DNA from: Bacteroidia bacterium
GTDB taxonomy: Bacteria; Bacteroidota; Bacteroidia; Bacteroidales; UBA5342
Assembly: GCA_030433225.1 (NCBI GenBank)
Contig: JAUIMD010000131.1
Span: 1-6,245 of the forward strand
DNA length: 6,245 bases
Direction: 5' to 3'
The notes under the pieces are model-generated. The model was not told the origin of the DNA. It was given only the letters and a program-made list of their open reading frames with translations, and ran no database searches. Shown piece by piece: positions 1-4,750 of the stretch. Numbering within the stretch: position 1 is the stretch's first letter; every line of letters starts with the position of its first letter. The translations under genes were made by a program, and so were the position numbers.

Positions 1-1554
1 ATTAAGTACGGTACTGCGATACTCGGGGTGAAATTGTGTACCAATAAACCAGCGATGATCTTTCAGTTCAACAATTTCAACCAGATTGGTATCCGGGTTT
101 AACCCTACGGCCTTCATGCCGGCTGCCTCAAACTGCTCCAGGTATTGGTTGTTAAATTCGTAACGGTGGCGGTGGCGCTCGTAAATTACGGCTTCATTGT
201 ACACTTCAGCCACCTTGCTGCCCTGCAACAGGTTACATTCGTAAGCACCCAAACGCATGGTTCCCCCCATTTCAGAAACTTCTTTTTGTTCCTCCATTAA
301 GTCGATTACGGGGTTCTTAATATTGTAATTGATCTCGCGGGAGTTTGCATCTTCTATTTTAAGTACGTTTTGTGCAAATTCGATGACCGCGCACTGCATA
401 CCCAGGCAAATTCCTAAAAACGGAATGTTGTTTTCGCGCACGTAACGTACGGCTTCCAGTTTTCCTTCAATCCCCCGATGTCCAAAACCCGGTGCTACAA
501 TTACGCCATCATGTCCTTTCAGGTGTTCCTCCAGGTTATCTTCAGTTAATTTCTCCGAATGAATGAGGTTCAGTTTCAGCTTGCGGTCATTATAGGCACT
601 GGCATGTATCAGCGCCTCAATAATTGATTTGTAGGCATCGGCCAGCTCGGCATATTTTCCCACCAGGGCAATTTTAACCTCTTTCTTTGCTTTTTTAAGT
701 TTGGTCAGAAATGTTTTCCATTGGTCAAGTTGTGCATCGCCCTCGTAGGTCAGGCTAAGTTTATCCATTACAATGGTATCCAGTCCTTCTTCCTGCATTT
801 TTACAGGAACCTCGTAAATGGTTGATACATCGATGGATTGGATAACTGCTTTGATATCAACATTACAAAACAACGATACCTTGCGACGAATATCGTCGGT
901 GAGTTCCTTTTCAGTTCTCAGCACTAAAATATCGGGCTGCACTCCTTCTTCCAGCAATAGCTTTACGGAGTGTTGTGTGGGTTTTGTTTTCAGTTCGCCG
1001 GTGGCATTCAGGTAGGGTACGTAGGTAAGGTGAATAACCAGGGCATTTTTACCCAACTCAAAGCGCATTTGGCGAACGGCCTCAATGTAGGGCAGGGATT
1101 CAATATCACCTACGGTTCCGCCAATTTCAGTAATTACCACATCAAATTTTCCCTTTGAGCCCAGCAGTTTAACGTTGCGCTTAATTTCGTCGGTAATGTG
1201 TGGAATAATCTGAACGGTTTTTCCCAGGTAGTCACCCTTGCGTTCCTTTTCAATAACTTTTTGGTAGATACGTCCGGTAGTTACATTGTTGGCCTGTGTG
1301 GTAGCAACATTTAAAAAACGCTCGTAATGCCCCAGGTCAAGGTCAGTTTCGGCACCATCTACGGTCACATAACATTCGCCATGTTCGTAGGGGTTCAATG
1401 TTCCGGGATCGATGTTAATGTACGGGTCGAGTTTTTGGATTGTTACCCGGTATCCTCTTGCCTGCAACAATTTACCCAGCGATGCTGAGATGATTCCTTT
1501 CCCTAACGAGGAGGCAACACCCCCGGTTACAAAGATATATTTTGTATCTGCCAC
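1..1554 (-). CDS. pyrG: CTP synthase (glutamine-hydrolysing), C-terminus cut by window edge
   Basis: Makes CTP from UTP, ATP and glutamine, the last step of de novo pyrimidine nucleotide synthesis, in the cytoplasm. The visible 518 codons cover almost the whole enzyme (E. coli PyrG has 545 residues). An N-terminal amidoligase domain carries the P-loop GGVASSLGKG at residues 11-20 and the motifs LDPYINIDPGT and EHGECYVTVDGAETDLDLGH. A C-terminal class I glutamine amidotransferase domain has the nucleophile Cys383 in GICLGMQ and the His509/Glu511 pair in HPEYRS. The oxyanion loop reads APGFGHRG, a variant I recall from Bacteroidota. The start is GTG at 1552-1554 (VADTKYIFVTGG): an in-frame TAA lies two codons upstream and no in-frame ATG precedes the P-loop. 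A 220-base gap with its own promoter box separates it from ridA, so it is probably transcribed independently. Roughly 20 to 30 terminal residues are outside the window. Confidence 0.98.
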   Translation of the reverse strand, partial: MADTKYIFVTGGVASSLGKGIISASLGKLLQARGYRVTIQKLDPYINIDPGTLNPYEHGECYVTVDGAETDLDLGHYERFLNVATTQANNVTTGRIYQKVIEKERKGDYLGKTVQIIPHITDEIKRNVKLLGSKGKFDVVITEIGGTVGDIESLPYIEAVRQMRFELGKNALVIHLTYVPYLNATGELKTKPTQHSVKLLLEEGVQPDILVLRTEKELTDDIRRKVSLFCNVDIKAVIQSIDVSTIYEVPVKMQEEGLDTIVMDKLSLTYEGDAQLDQWKTFLTKLKKAKKEVKIALVGKYAELADAYKSIIEALIHASAYNDRKLKLNLIHSEKLTEDNLEEHLKGHDGVIVAPGFGHRGIEGKLEAVRYVRENNIPFLGICLGMQCAVIEFAQNVLKIEDANSREINYNIKNPVIDLMEEQKEVSEMGGTMRLGAYECNLLQGSKVAEVYNEAVIYERHRHRYEFNNQYLEQFEAAGMKAVGLNPDTNLVEIVELKDHRWFIGTQFHPEYRSTVLN

Positions 1555-1613
1555 AACTTATTGATTTTGTAATACTTACAATGTAAAACCTCTCTTTACA
1601 AAATTTTAAGTCG

Positions 1614-1621
1614 CAAAAATA
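1614..1621 (-). promoter_or_regulatory. candidate -7 box of the pyrG promoter
   Basis: On the minus strand this reads TATTTTTG, an exact match to the Bacteroidota -7 consensus TAnnTTTG. It lies about 60 bases upstream of the pyrG GTG and downstream of a likely terminator, where a promoter is needed. A TTG for the -33 element is present further upstream, but its spacing of 26 bases to this box is longer than usual, so the exact box is uncertain. Confidence 0.45.
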
Positions 1622-1660
1622 CAAATAATATCAGAGAATCTAGGGCGCAACCAAAAATTA

Positions 1661-1681
1661 GAAAAAAGCTGGCCAACTTTT
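1661..1681 (-). terminator. candidate intrinsic terminator downstream of ridA
   Basis: The minus-strand RNA can fold AAAAGUU-GGCC-AGCUUUU (seven pairs including one G-U, four-base loop), followed by U-rich sequence. On the plus strand the same position gives a C-A mismatch, so the structure favours leftward transcripts. It is about 95 bases past the ridA stop and just ahead of the pyrG promoter box, the expected place to separate the two units. The stem is short and AT-rich. Confidence 0.45.
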
Positions 1682-1774
1682 CTTTTCATTGTGGAAACGG
1701 CGATGGCTCACCTTCAGAAAAACGTACAGCAACGTGCCTGTGGTGCTTCTTACAGAATCCCCCGCAGGAGACAC

Positions 1775-2158
1775 CTATTTTACGGCTATGGTTTCAATTT
1801 CCACCAATACGCCCAGGGGCAGTTCTTTCACTGCAAATGCTGCACGAGCAGGTGGGTTCGTAGAGTACCTGCTACCATATACTTCGTTCATGGCTTTAAA
1901 ATTGGCCATGTCGCTCAACAGACAGGTAGATTTCACCACATCGGCAAAGGAGTACCCCGCTGCCACTAATATGGCCTCAATATTTTTCATTACCTGCTGT
2001 GTTTGCTCAGTAATCCCTCCTTCTACCACCTTACCGGTTTCCGGGTTAATGGGCACCTGTCCCGATATGTACAAGGTTCCGTTGGCTTCAATGGCCTGAC
2101 TGTAAGGCCCAATGGCTGCCGGGGCATTTTTTGTTTCGATAATGCGTTTGGTTGACAT
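1775..2158 (-). CDS. ridA: RidA family enamine/imine deaminase (YjgF/YER057c/UK114)
   Basis: A 127-residue protein of the Rid family. RidA hydrolyses reactive enamine/imine intermediates such as 2-aminoacrylate, released by PLP-dependent dehydratases, to ketoacid and ammonia, and so protects PLP enzymes; it works as a cytoplasmic trimer. The whole length is one Rid domain: NAPAAIGPYSQAI near residues 11-23, ISGQVPINPETG at 31-42, and the signature NPPARAAFAV then LPLGVLVEIETIAV at the end. Arg105 and Glu120 fall exactly at the positions of the substrate-binding Arg and catalytic Glu of E. coli RidA, so it should be active. I chose the ATG at 2156-2158 (MSTKRI) over one 25 codons upstream because it gives the family's usual length and the extra N-terminus resembles nothing. 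It follows the peroxiredoxin gene on the same strand after 93 bases and may be co-transcribed with it. Confidence 0.97.
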   Translation of the reverse strand: MSTKRIIETKNAPAAIGPYSQAIEANGTLYISGQVPINPETGKVVEGGITEQTQQVMKNIEAILVAAGYSFADVVKSTCLLSDMANFKAMNEVYGSRYSTNPPARAAFAVKELPLGVLVEIETIAVK

Positions 2159-2218
2159 GCTAAATCCATTAAAAGTGTTTGCCTGAATGTAACACATAAA
2201 GTGGGGAGATGTTTGTAT

Positions 2219-2246
2219 CGAAAGGAAAAGCACCCTGAAAAGGGGC
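2219..2246 (-). terminator. weak hairpin just after the peroxiredoxin stop
   Basis: Six bases past the peroxiredoxin stop the minus strand reads GCCCC-TTTTCA-GGG-T-GC, an imperfect hairpin with a bulged T, followed by TTTTCCTTT. It could be a weak or partial intrinsic terminator between the peroxiredoxin gene and ridA, but the stem is poor and the T run is interrupted. Confidence 0.3.
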
Positions 2247-2251
2247 TAATA

Positions 2252-2722
2252 TCAGGATTTTTGCAATACCCTTATGGCTTCCAGCGCCTCTTTGGCATGG
2301 TCTTCTGGGCGGGTACGGGTACCTATAATTTTATGCACCGTACCATTTTTGGAAATTACATAGGTGTACCTACCGGGAATGAGGCCAAACCCTGCAGAGG
2401 GCACCCCAAACAGTTTTCGCACCACATTTCCTTTATCGCTTAGCAGAATAAAGGGCAATTGAAATTTGCTGGTAAATTTTTTGTGGGTCTCGCATTTGTC
2501 GGAGCTGATGCCTACCACCTCACAATCCAACTCGAAAAATTCGTCAAACCAATCCCGAAAAGCCTTGGCTTCTGAGGTACATCCGGGTGTATAGTCTTTA
2601 GGGTAGAAATAAATAACCAACGATTTCCGGCCAATAAAATCCGTCACCTTGAAGAGATCACCTTTTTGATCTTTCAATTCGAAAGCGGGAATTTTATTGT
2701 CAACAGTAATTCGTACGGGCAT
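2252..2722 (-). CDS. peroxiredoxin, PrxQ/BCP type (thioredoxin-fold thiol peroxidase)
   Basis: A 156-residue AhpC/TSA-superfamily peroxidase that reduces H2O2 and organic hydroperoxides through a peroxidatic cysteine, normally re-reduced by thioredoxin, in the cytoplasm (no signal peptide). The catalytic motif PKDYTPGCTSEA (residues 41-52) supplies Thr45 and the peroxidatic Cys48. The third active-site residue, Arg118, lies in GRYTYVI. The PrxQ pattern is complete: KIPAFELKDQKG, LVIYFYPKDYTPGC, VVGISSD, FILLSDKGNVVRKLFGV. Unusually, the common PrxQ resolving-cysteine position five residues after the peroxidatic one is Lys53, and the alternative position about 36 residues on is Thr84. The only other cysteines are Cys67 and Cys77. 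It may therefore work as a 1-Cys enzyme or use a non-standard resolving cysteine. The ATG at 2720-2722 gives a normal family length. ridA follows 93 bases downstream. Confidence 0.95.
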   Translation of the reverse strand: MPVRITVDNKIPAFELKDQKGDLFKVTDFIGRKSLVIYFYPKDYTPGCTSEAKAFRDWFDEFFELDCEVVGISSDKCETHKKFTSKFQLPFILLSDKGNVVRKLFGVPSAGFGLIPGRYTYVISKNGTVHKIIGTRTRPEDHAKEALEAIRVLQKS

Positions 2723-2741
2723 TTAAAGATGTACTTTGCTA

Positions 2742-2749
2742 CAAAAGAA
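2742..2749 (-). promoter_or_regulatory. possible -7 box upstream of the peroxiredoxin gene
   Basis: The minus strand reads TTCTTTTG, one mismatch from the Bacteroidota consensus TAnnTTTG. It sits about 20 bases ahead of the peroxiredoxin ATG in a 119-base gap that also holds an AT-rich inverted repeat (TTAAAA-TT-TTTTAA, 2778-2791). There is no clear -33 TTTG, so this is tentative. Confidence 0.25.
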
Positions 2750-2841
2750 GCAGAATCCTGCGAAACCACGCACACGATTAAAATTTTTTAACCTGCATTT
2801 GTACTTTTTCTTCAGCACCTGTAGGCTGCCTGTGCTATAAC

Positions 2842-3165
2842 TTAATTGGCTCCATCAACGCTAAGGCTGGCAAAATGTACTTGAAAGGTTTCATCTTCCT
2901 GTGGTACGATACGAAAGGATTCCGCCAGACTAATTTCCGTTTTACTTGCTTTTCCAAGAGCCTGAAGGTACGCAGTAATATTCGGGCGTTCCGCTTCATC
3001 GCTTTCTTCATTAAAGTGCAAAAAGAAATGATTGGGTTTTTCGTCGTCGAAACGTAAAATATAGGCATTGTGTTTCACAAAAATTAAATCATCGTACAGG
3101 TAAGAAATGCTTAAGCCCGAATCTTCAATAATGGTTTTTATGTTGTCAATAGAACGAAAAGGCAT
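2842..3165 (-). CDS. hypothetical protein, 107 residues, last gene of the NifX-like/Nif11 group
   Basis: I do not recognise this protein. It is acidic and soluble, without a signal peptide or membrane segment. The N-terminal 50 residues look like a helix (DNIKTIIEDSGLSISYLYDD) followed by two strands (LIFVKHNAYILRF, HFFLHFNEE). The second half looks like a helix (ITAYLQALGKAS) and then a strand-rich end (SFRIVPQ, TFQVHFASLSV). That order loosely recalls YbjN or type III chaperone-like folds, but this is only a shape impression. It contains no cysteine, in contrast to its neighbours. It starts 41 bases after the stop of the Nif11-like gene on the same strand, so it is probably co-transcribed with that gene and the NifX-like gene. 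Codon use resembles the flanking genes, and the frame stays open over its full length, which supports it as a real gene. Confidence 0.8.
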   Translation of the reverse strand: MPFRSIDNIKTIIEDSGLSISYLYDDLIFVKHNAYILRFDDEKPNHFFLHFNEESDEAERPNITAYLQALGKASKTEISLAESFRIVPQEDETFQVHFASLSVDGAN

Positions 3166-3206
3166 ATCGTAAAGGTTTTAAATATTAAACATGTATGATT
3201 GGTAAC

Positions 3207-3446
3207 TTATACTTGTAGCAAACGAAACCAGTGTGCCACCTGCAACAGGGCCATGGCTTGTTCTTCAAATTTACATTGCACGTGTACTACATTTACGGCT
3301 TCCTCAAACTCATCGGAGGAAAATTTGTACCCTTCATTTTCCAGGGTATCGAACAATTCACTGGGTTCCGCCGCATTTACTTTTTTCCGTAATTCGTCTT
3401 TTTCATGCACGTCGGCAATAAAATCGATTGCATTTTGCAAGGCCAT
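3207..3446 (-). CDS. Nif11-domain small protein, 79 residues
   Basis: Residues 2-56 fit the Nif11 family pattern: a first helix A..FI......LR.KV (residues 5-23), a hinge with EPSELFDTLENEGY (27-40) and KFSSDEFEEA (41-50), the Gly-Tyr/Phe-Ser element typical of the domain. In established cases Nif11 domains are either short proteins in nitrogen-fixation clusters or leader regions of ribosomally made, modified peptides. Here no Gly-Gly cleavage site and no obvious core follow: the last 25 residues (EEQAMALLQVAHWFRLLQV end) look like another amphipathic helix, with a single Cys58. It therefore looks like a stand-alone Nif11 protein and not a leader with its own core, though it could act as a recognition partner in trans. 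It lies 28 bases after the NifX-like gene and 41 bases before the 107-residue gene, in one likely operon. The family call comes from pattern memory. Confidence 0.75.
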   Translation of the reverse strand: MALQNAIDFIADVHEKDELRKKVNAAEPSELFDTLENEGYKFSSDEFEEAVNVVHVQCKFEEQAMALLQVAHWFRLLQV

Positions 3447-3474
3447 AATTCTCTTTTTTTAGGTTCTACTTTAA

Positions 3475-3882
3475 TTAAGCACAGCTTGAACTGCTGCACG
3501 TACTGCACGACGATGCCGAGCATGACGAGGTTTGTCGGGTTTCGTTGTAAAAAAACGGGGGCAACATAAATTCCTTAAACATCCGTATATTTTCATCTAT
3601 TGAATCGGACATGGCTTTGTATACTTCAATTTGACTGTTGTGAAATACTTTATGGGTCATGGCCATCATTTCTTCACAAATAACAAACTCCACCCCTTTA
3701 TCCTTTAGCACATCTGATATGCCTTTCCCATTGTAATGGGTTTCCAGCATATCTTCACTTATCAGCTCCACTTTCCGGGTTATCGCATCCACAATTCCAA
3801 AATACTCACTCGTTCTGAAATCTGCTGCCAGCGCAACACTTTCGTCGGCATTCATCCTTAACGGCATTCCAATTTTCAACAT
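3475..3882 (-). CDS. NifX/FeMo-cofactor-type domain protein with Ser/Cys-rich C-terminal tail
   Basis: A 135-residue protein whose first about 108 residues fit the dinitrogenase FeMo-cofactor family (NifX, NafY, NifB C-terminus, MTH1175-like): MLKIGMPLRM, then ADFRTSEYFGIVD (20-32), GKGISDVLKDKGVEFVICEEM (52-72) and IEVYKAMSDSIDENIRMFKEF (85-105), the usual strand-helix order of the RNase H-like fold. Members bind or carry Fe-S or Mo-Fe-S clusters, but many lie in genomes without nitrogenase. The HFGR element seen in many relatives is replaced here by DFRTSEYF. After a short PPFFYNETRQT linker comes a 17-residue tail of Ser and Cys (residues 119-135) with Cys121, 126, 129 and 134, spaced x4, x2, x4. 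The serines use both TCN and AGY codons, which argues against a slipped repeat. It is the first gene of a likely operon with the Nif11-like gene (28-base gap). Confidence 0.8.
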   Translation of the reverse strand: MLKIGMPLRMNADESVALAADFRTSEYFGIVDAITRKVELISEDMLETHYNGKGISDVLKDKGVEFVICEEMMAMTHKVFHNSQIEVYKAMSDSIDENIRMFKEFMLPPFFYNETRQTSSCSASSCSTCSSSSCA

Positions 3883-3929
3883 TGCTAAAAGTTTTTTATG
3901 GTTATCATTTACTTGTCAAAAACTTCAAC

Positions 3930-3955
3930 ATATACGTAAGGCATTCTCCGTATAT
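3930..3955. promoter_or_regulatory. inverted repeat, possible operator of the NifX-like operon
   Basis: Perfect 7-base arms ATATACG (3930-3936) and CGTATAT (3949-3955) flank a 12-base spacer. The centre-to-centre distance is 19 bases, close to two helical turns, which would suit a dimeric regulator. It lies 48 to 73 bases ahead of the ATG of the NifX-like gene. The arms are AT-rich, so chance is a real alternative. Confidence 0.3.
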
Positions 3956-4192
3956 TCTACATTTTTGTAGGATTTTCAAGTTTGTGTTTTCTACGTATCT
4001 TTTTAAAATTCGGCAAACTCACCACTCGATTATAAAGGAGCGCTACCCCTTTTGCATTCTATTACTGACACTTATGCAACACCTCTTGATGCACCTTTTG
4101 CAATACTGGATCTTAGATTAAAATCCCTTTGCTTTTCCTCAAAAATGTATGCAGTATACGGCAAAGCAAATGCCAAACCTGTGATTGGAAAA

Positions 4193-4225
4193 TAAAAAAG
4201 CGCACCTGAACAGGCACGCCTTTTT
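4193..4225 (-). terminator. strong intrinsic terminator of the Cys-peptide/63-residue unit
   Basis: The leftward RNA reads GCGUGCCU-GUUC-AGGUGCGC followed by UUUUUUAUU and preceded by a run of A. The stem has eight pairs including two G-U, and can extend through A-U pairs. On the plus strand those two positions become C-A mismatches, so the hairpin is built for leftward transcripts. It starts about 32 bases past the stop of the 63-residue gene and should separate this unit from the NifX-like operon. Confidence 0.8.
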
Positions 4226-4257
4226 GTCAAAATATGAGTATATTAAACAATAGTCCC

Positions 4258-4449
4258 TTAATTAGGGAATATTTCATAGGTATTTTCAAATATCAGTCGA
4301 TCCACAACGTTTTCAATTTCGGTTTCCAATAAATTGTGCAATTCAAAAAAAATTTCTCCACCCCATTCTTCCTGTACAAATGCGTCTGACAACAGCATTT
4401 TATAGTCGGTCAAGCACTTTATTTTGTATCCATCCTCCATTCTTTTCAT
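4258..4449 (-). CDS. hypothetical acidic protein, 63 residues, partner of the Cys-rich peptide
   Basis: I do not recognise this family. The protein is small and acidic (14 Asp/Glu against 6 Lys/Arg), has one cysteine (Cys12) and no signal peptide or membrane span. It appears mostly helical: YKMLLSDAFVQEEW (16-29), then EIFFELHNLLETEIENVVDRLIF (32-54), ending TYEIFPN. It begins only 11 bases after the stop of the Cys-rich peptide gene on the same strand, and a strong terminator follows its stop, so the two form a compact two-gene unit. The start at 4447-4449 (MKRMEDGY) is the first in-frame ATG; a second ATG three codons in is an alternative. The close pairing suggests a role tied to the peptide, such as binding, chaperoning or immunity, but this rests on position only. 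Confidence 0.65.
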   Translation of the reverse strand: MKRMEDGYKIKCLTDYKMLLSDAFVQEEWGGEIFFELHNLLETEIENVVDRLIFENTYEIFPN

Positions 4450-4460
4450 TGCTCTAATTC

Positions 4461-4595
4461 TTAAAAGTGATTACCGTCTGTTTTACATGTGGCATGAAGG
4501 CAAATATAGGAGGCGCATGCTTTACTTTTGCAACATTCGCATGACGGTATGGTTACAATTCGCTCCTTCCTGAAAAATGACTTCGGTTGTACCAT
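4461..4595 (-). CDS. six-cysteine small peptide, 44 residues (possibly 56 from a TTG start)
   Basis: A short reading frame beginning MVQPKSFFRKERIVTIP and ending in a Cys-rich half with Cys19, 21, 22, 27, 32 and 37, i.e. C-x-C-C followed by three C-x4-C steps, then KTDGNHF. It has no signal peptide, and the first 17 residues are basic. I do not recognise a family. The regular cysteine spacing, the placement 11 bases ahead of the 63-residue gene and the terminator after that gene argue that it is translated. The frame stays open upstream to a TAG near 4656. The residues before the ATG (LFNLAVKSISEF) also look protein-like, so a TTG at 4629-4631 may be the true start, giving 56 residues. It could be a metal-binding peptide or the precursor of a modified peptide. 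In cysteine count it recalls SCIFF peptides (six Cys in about 45 residues), but the spacing differs and homology is not claimed. Confidence 0.55.
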   Translation of the reverse strand: MVQPKSFFRKERIVTIPSCECCKSKACASYICLHATCKTDGNHF

Positions 4596-4637
4596 AAATT
4601 CAGAAATGCTTTTTACCGCGAGATTGAACAAATCACT

Positions 4638-4663
4638 GGGGTGTGGCCCCTCCTATTTATAGG
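4638..4663. promoter_or_regulatory. two adjacent small palindromes in the purL/Cys-peptide divergent region
   Basis: GGGG-TGTGG-CCCC (4638-4650) and CCTAT-TT-ATAGG (4652-4663) lie side by side between the Cys-peptide start and the purL promoter box. Either could be a regulator site or, on the leftward transcript, a leader hairpin. Neither matches a riboswitch or a known operator that I recognise. Confidence 0.3.
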
Positions 4664-4705
4664 TGAAAAAAGCAGGGAGGCATGAGTATATGCTGGCATT
4701 TTTTA

Positions 4706-4713
4706 TACCTTTG
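4706..4713 (+). promoter_or_regulatory. -7 box of the purL promoter
   Basis: TACCTTTG is an exact match to the Bacteroidota -7 consensus TAnnTTTG and sits 37 bases ahead of the purL ATG, which implies a leader of about 30 bases. A good -33 TTTG is not evident near 4687. Confidence 0.6.
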
Positions 4714-4750
4714 CGCGTAAATTATTGAGGATCAAATTTAATCCGGTTTC

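Larger units (their letters stand above)
3883..4257. other. 375-base stretch without a convincing gene
   Basis: This stretch separates the two-gene Cys-peptide unit from the NifX-like operon. It holds the terminator at 4193-4225, a 7-base inverted repeat at 3930-3955, a small perfect hairpin CTACA-TTTT-TGTAG at 3957-3970 and two copies of TACGTA (3933 and 3992). It should contain the promoter of the NifX-like operon, but I could not find a clean TAnnTTTG box. Short open readings exist on both strands but none has a good start and recognisable content. A small RNA or a decayed small gene cannot be excluded. Confidence 0.5.

Noticed and set aside
1689..2099. Plus-strand open frame of 136 codons
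   Set aside because: It is the antisense shadow of ridA, whose protein is unmistakable on the other strand.
2159..2233. Upstream ATG extending RidA by 25 residues
   Set aside because: The extension matches nothing in the family; the internal ATG gives exactly the canonical 127-residue length and E. coli residue numbering.
2814..2836. AGCAC...GTGCT hairpin after the 107-residue gene as a terminator
   Set aside because: On the leftward RNA it is followed by A-rich rather than U-rich sequence, and the inner part does not pair; read-through to the peroxiredoxin gene remains possible.
4046..4117. Minus-strand 24-codon reading with four Cys (YCKRCIKRCC) in the gene-less stretch
   Set aside because: It resembles the Cys-rich theme, but a TAA lies directly upstream, the only ATG is near its end, and it sits past the terminator of the upstream unit. 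At most a relic.
3882..4121. Plus-strand open frame of 79 codons, Leu/Phe/His-rich
   Set aside because: It begins on top of the NifX-like start codon on the opposite strand, has low-complexity hydrophobic content resembling no protein, and lacks a promoter or partner; probably chance in AT-rich DNA.
4517..4573. Plus-strand 18-codon frame preceded by AGGAGG
   Set aside because: It is antisense to the Cys-rich peptide. Shine-Dalgarno sites are rarely used in Bacteroidota, and the short product shows no recognisable feature.
2842..4595. A genuine nitrogen-fixation cluster
   Set aside because: Only NifX-like and Nif11-like accessory families are present; no nifH, nifD, nifK, nifE, nifN or nifB is in the window, and both families are common outside diazotrophs.
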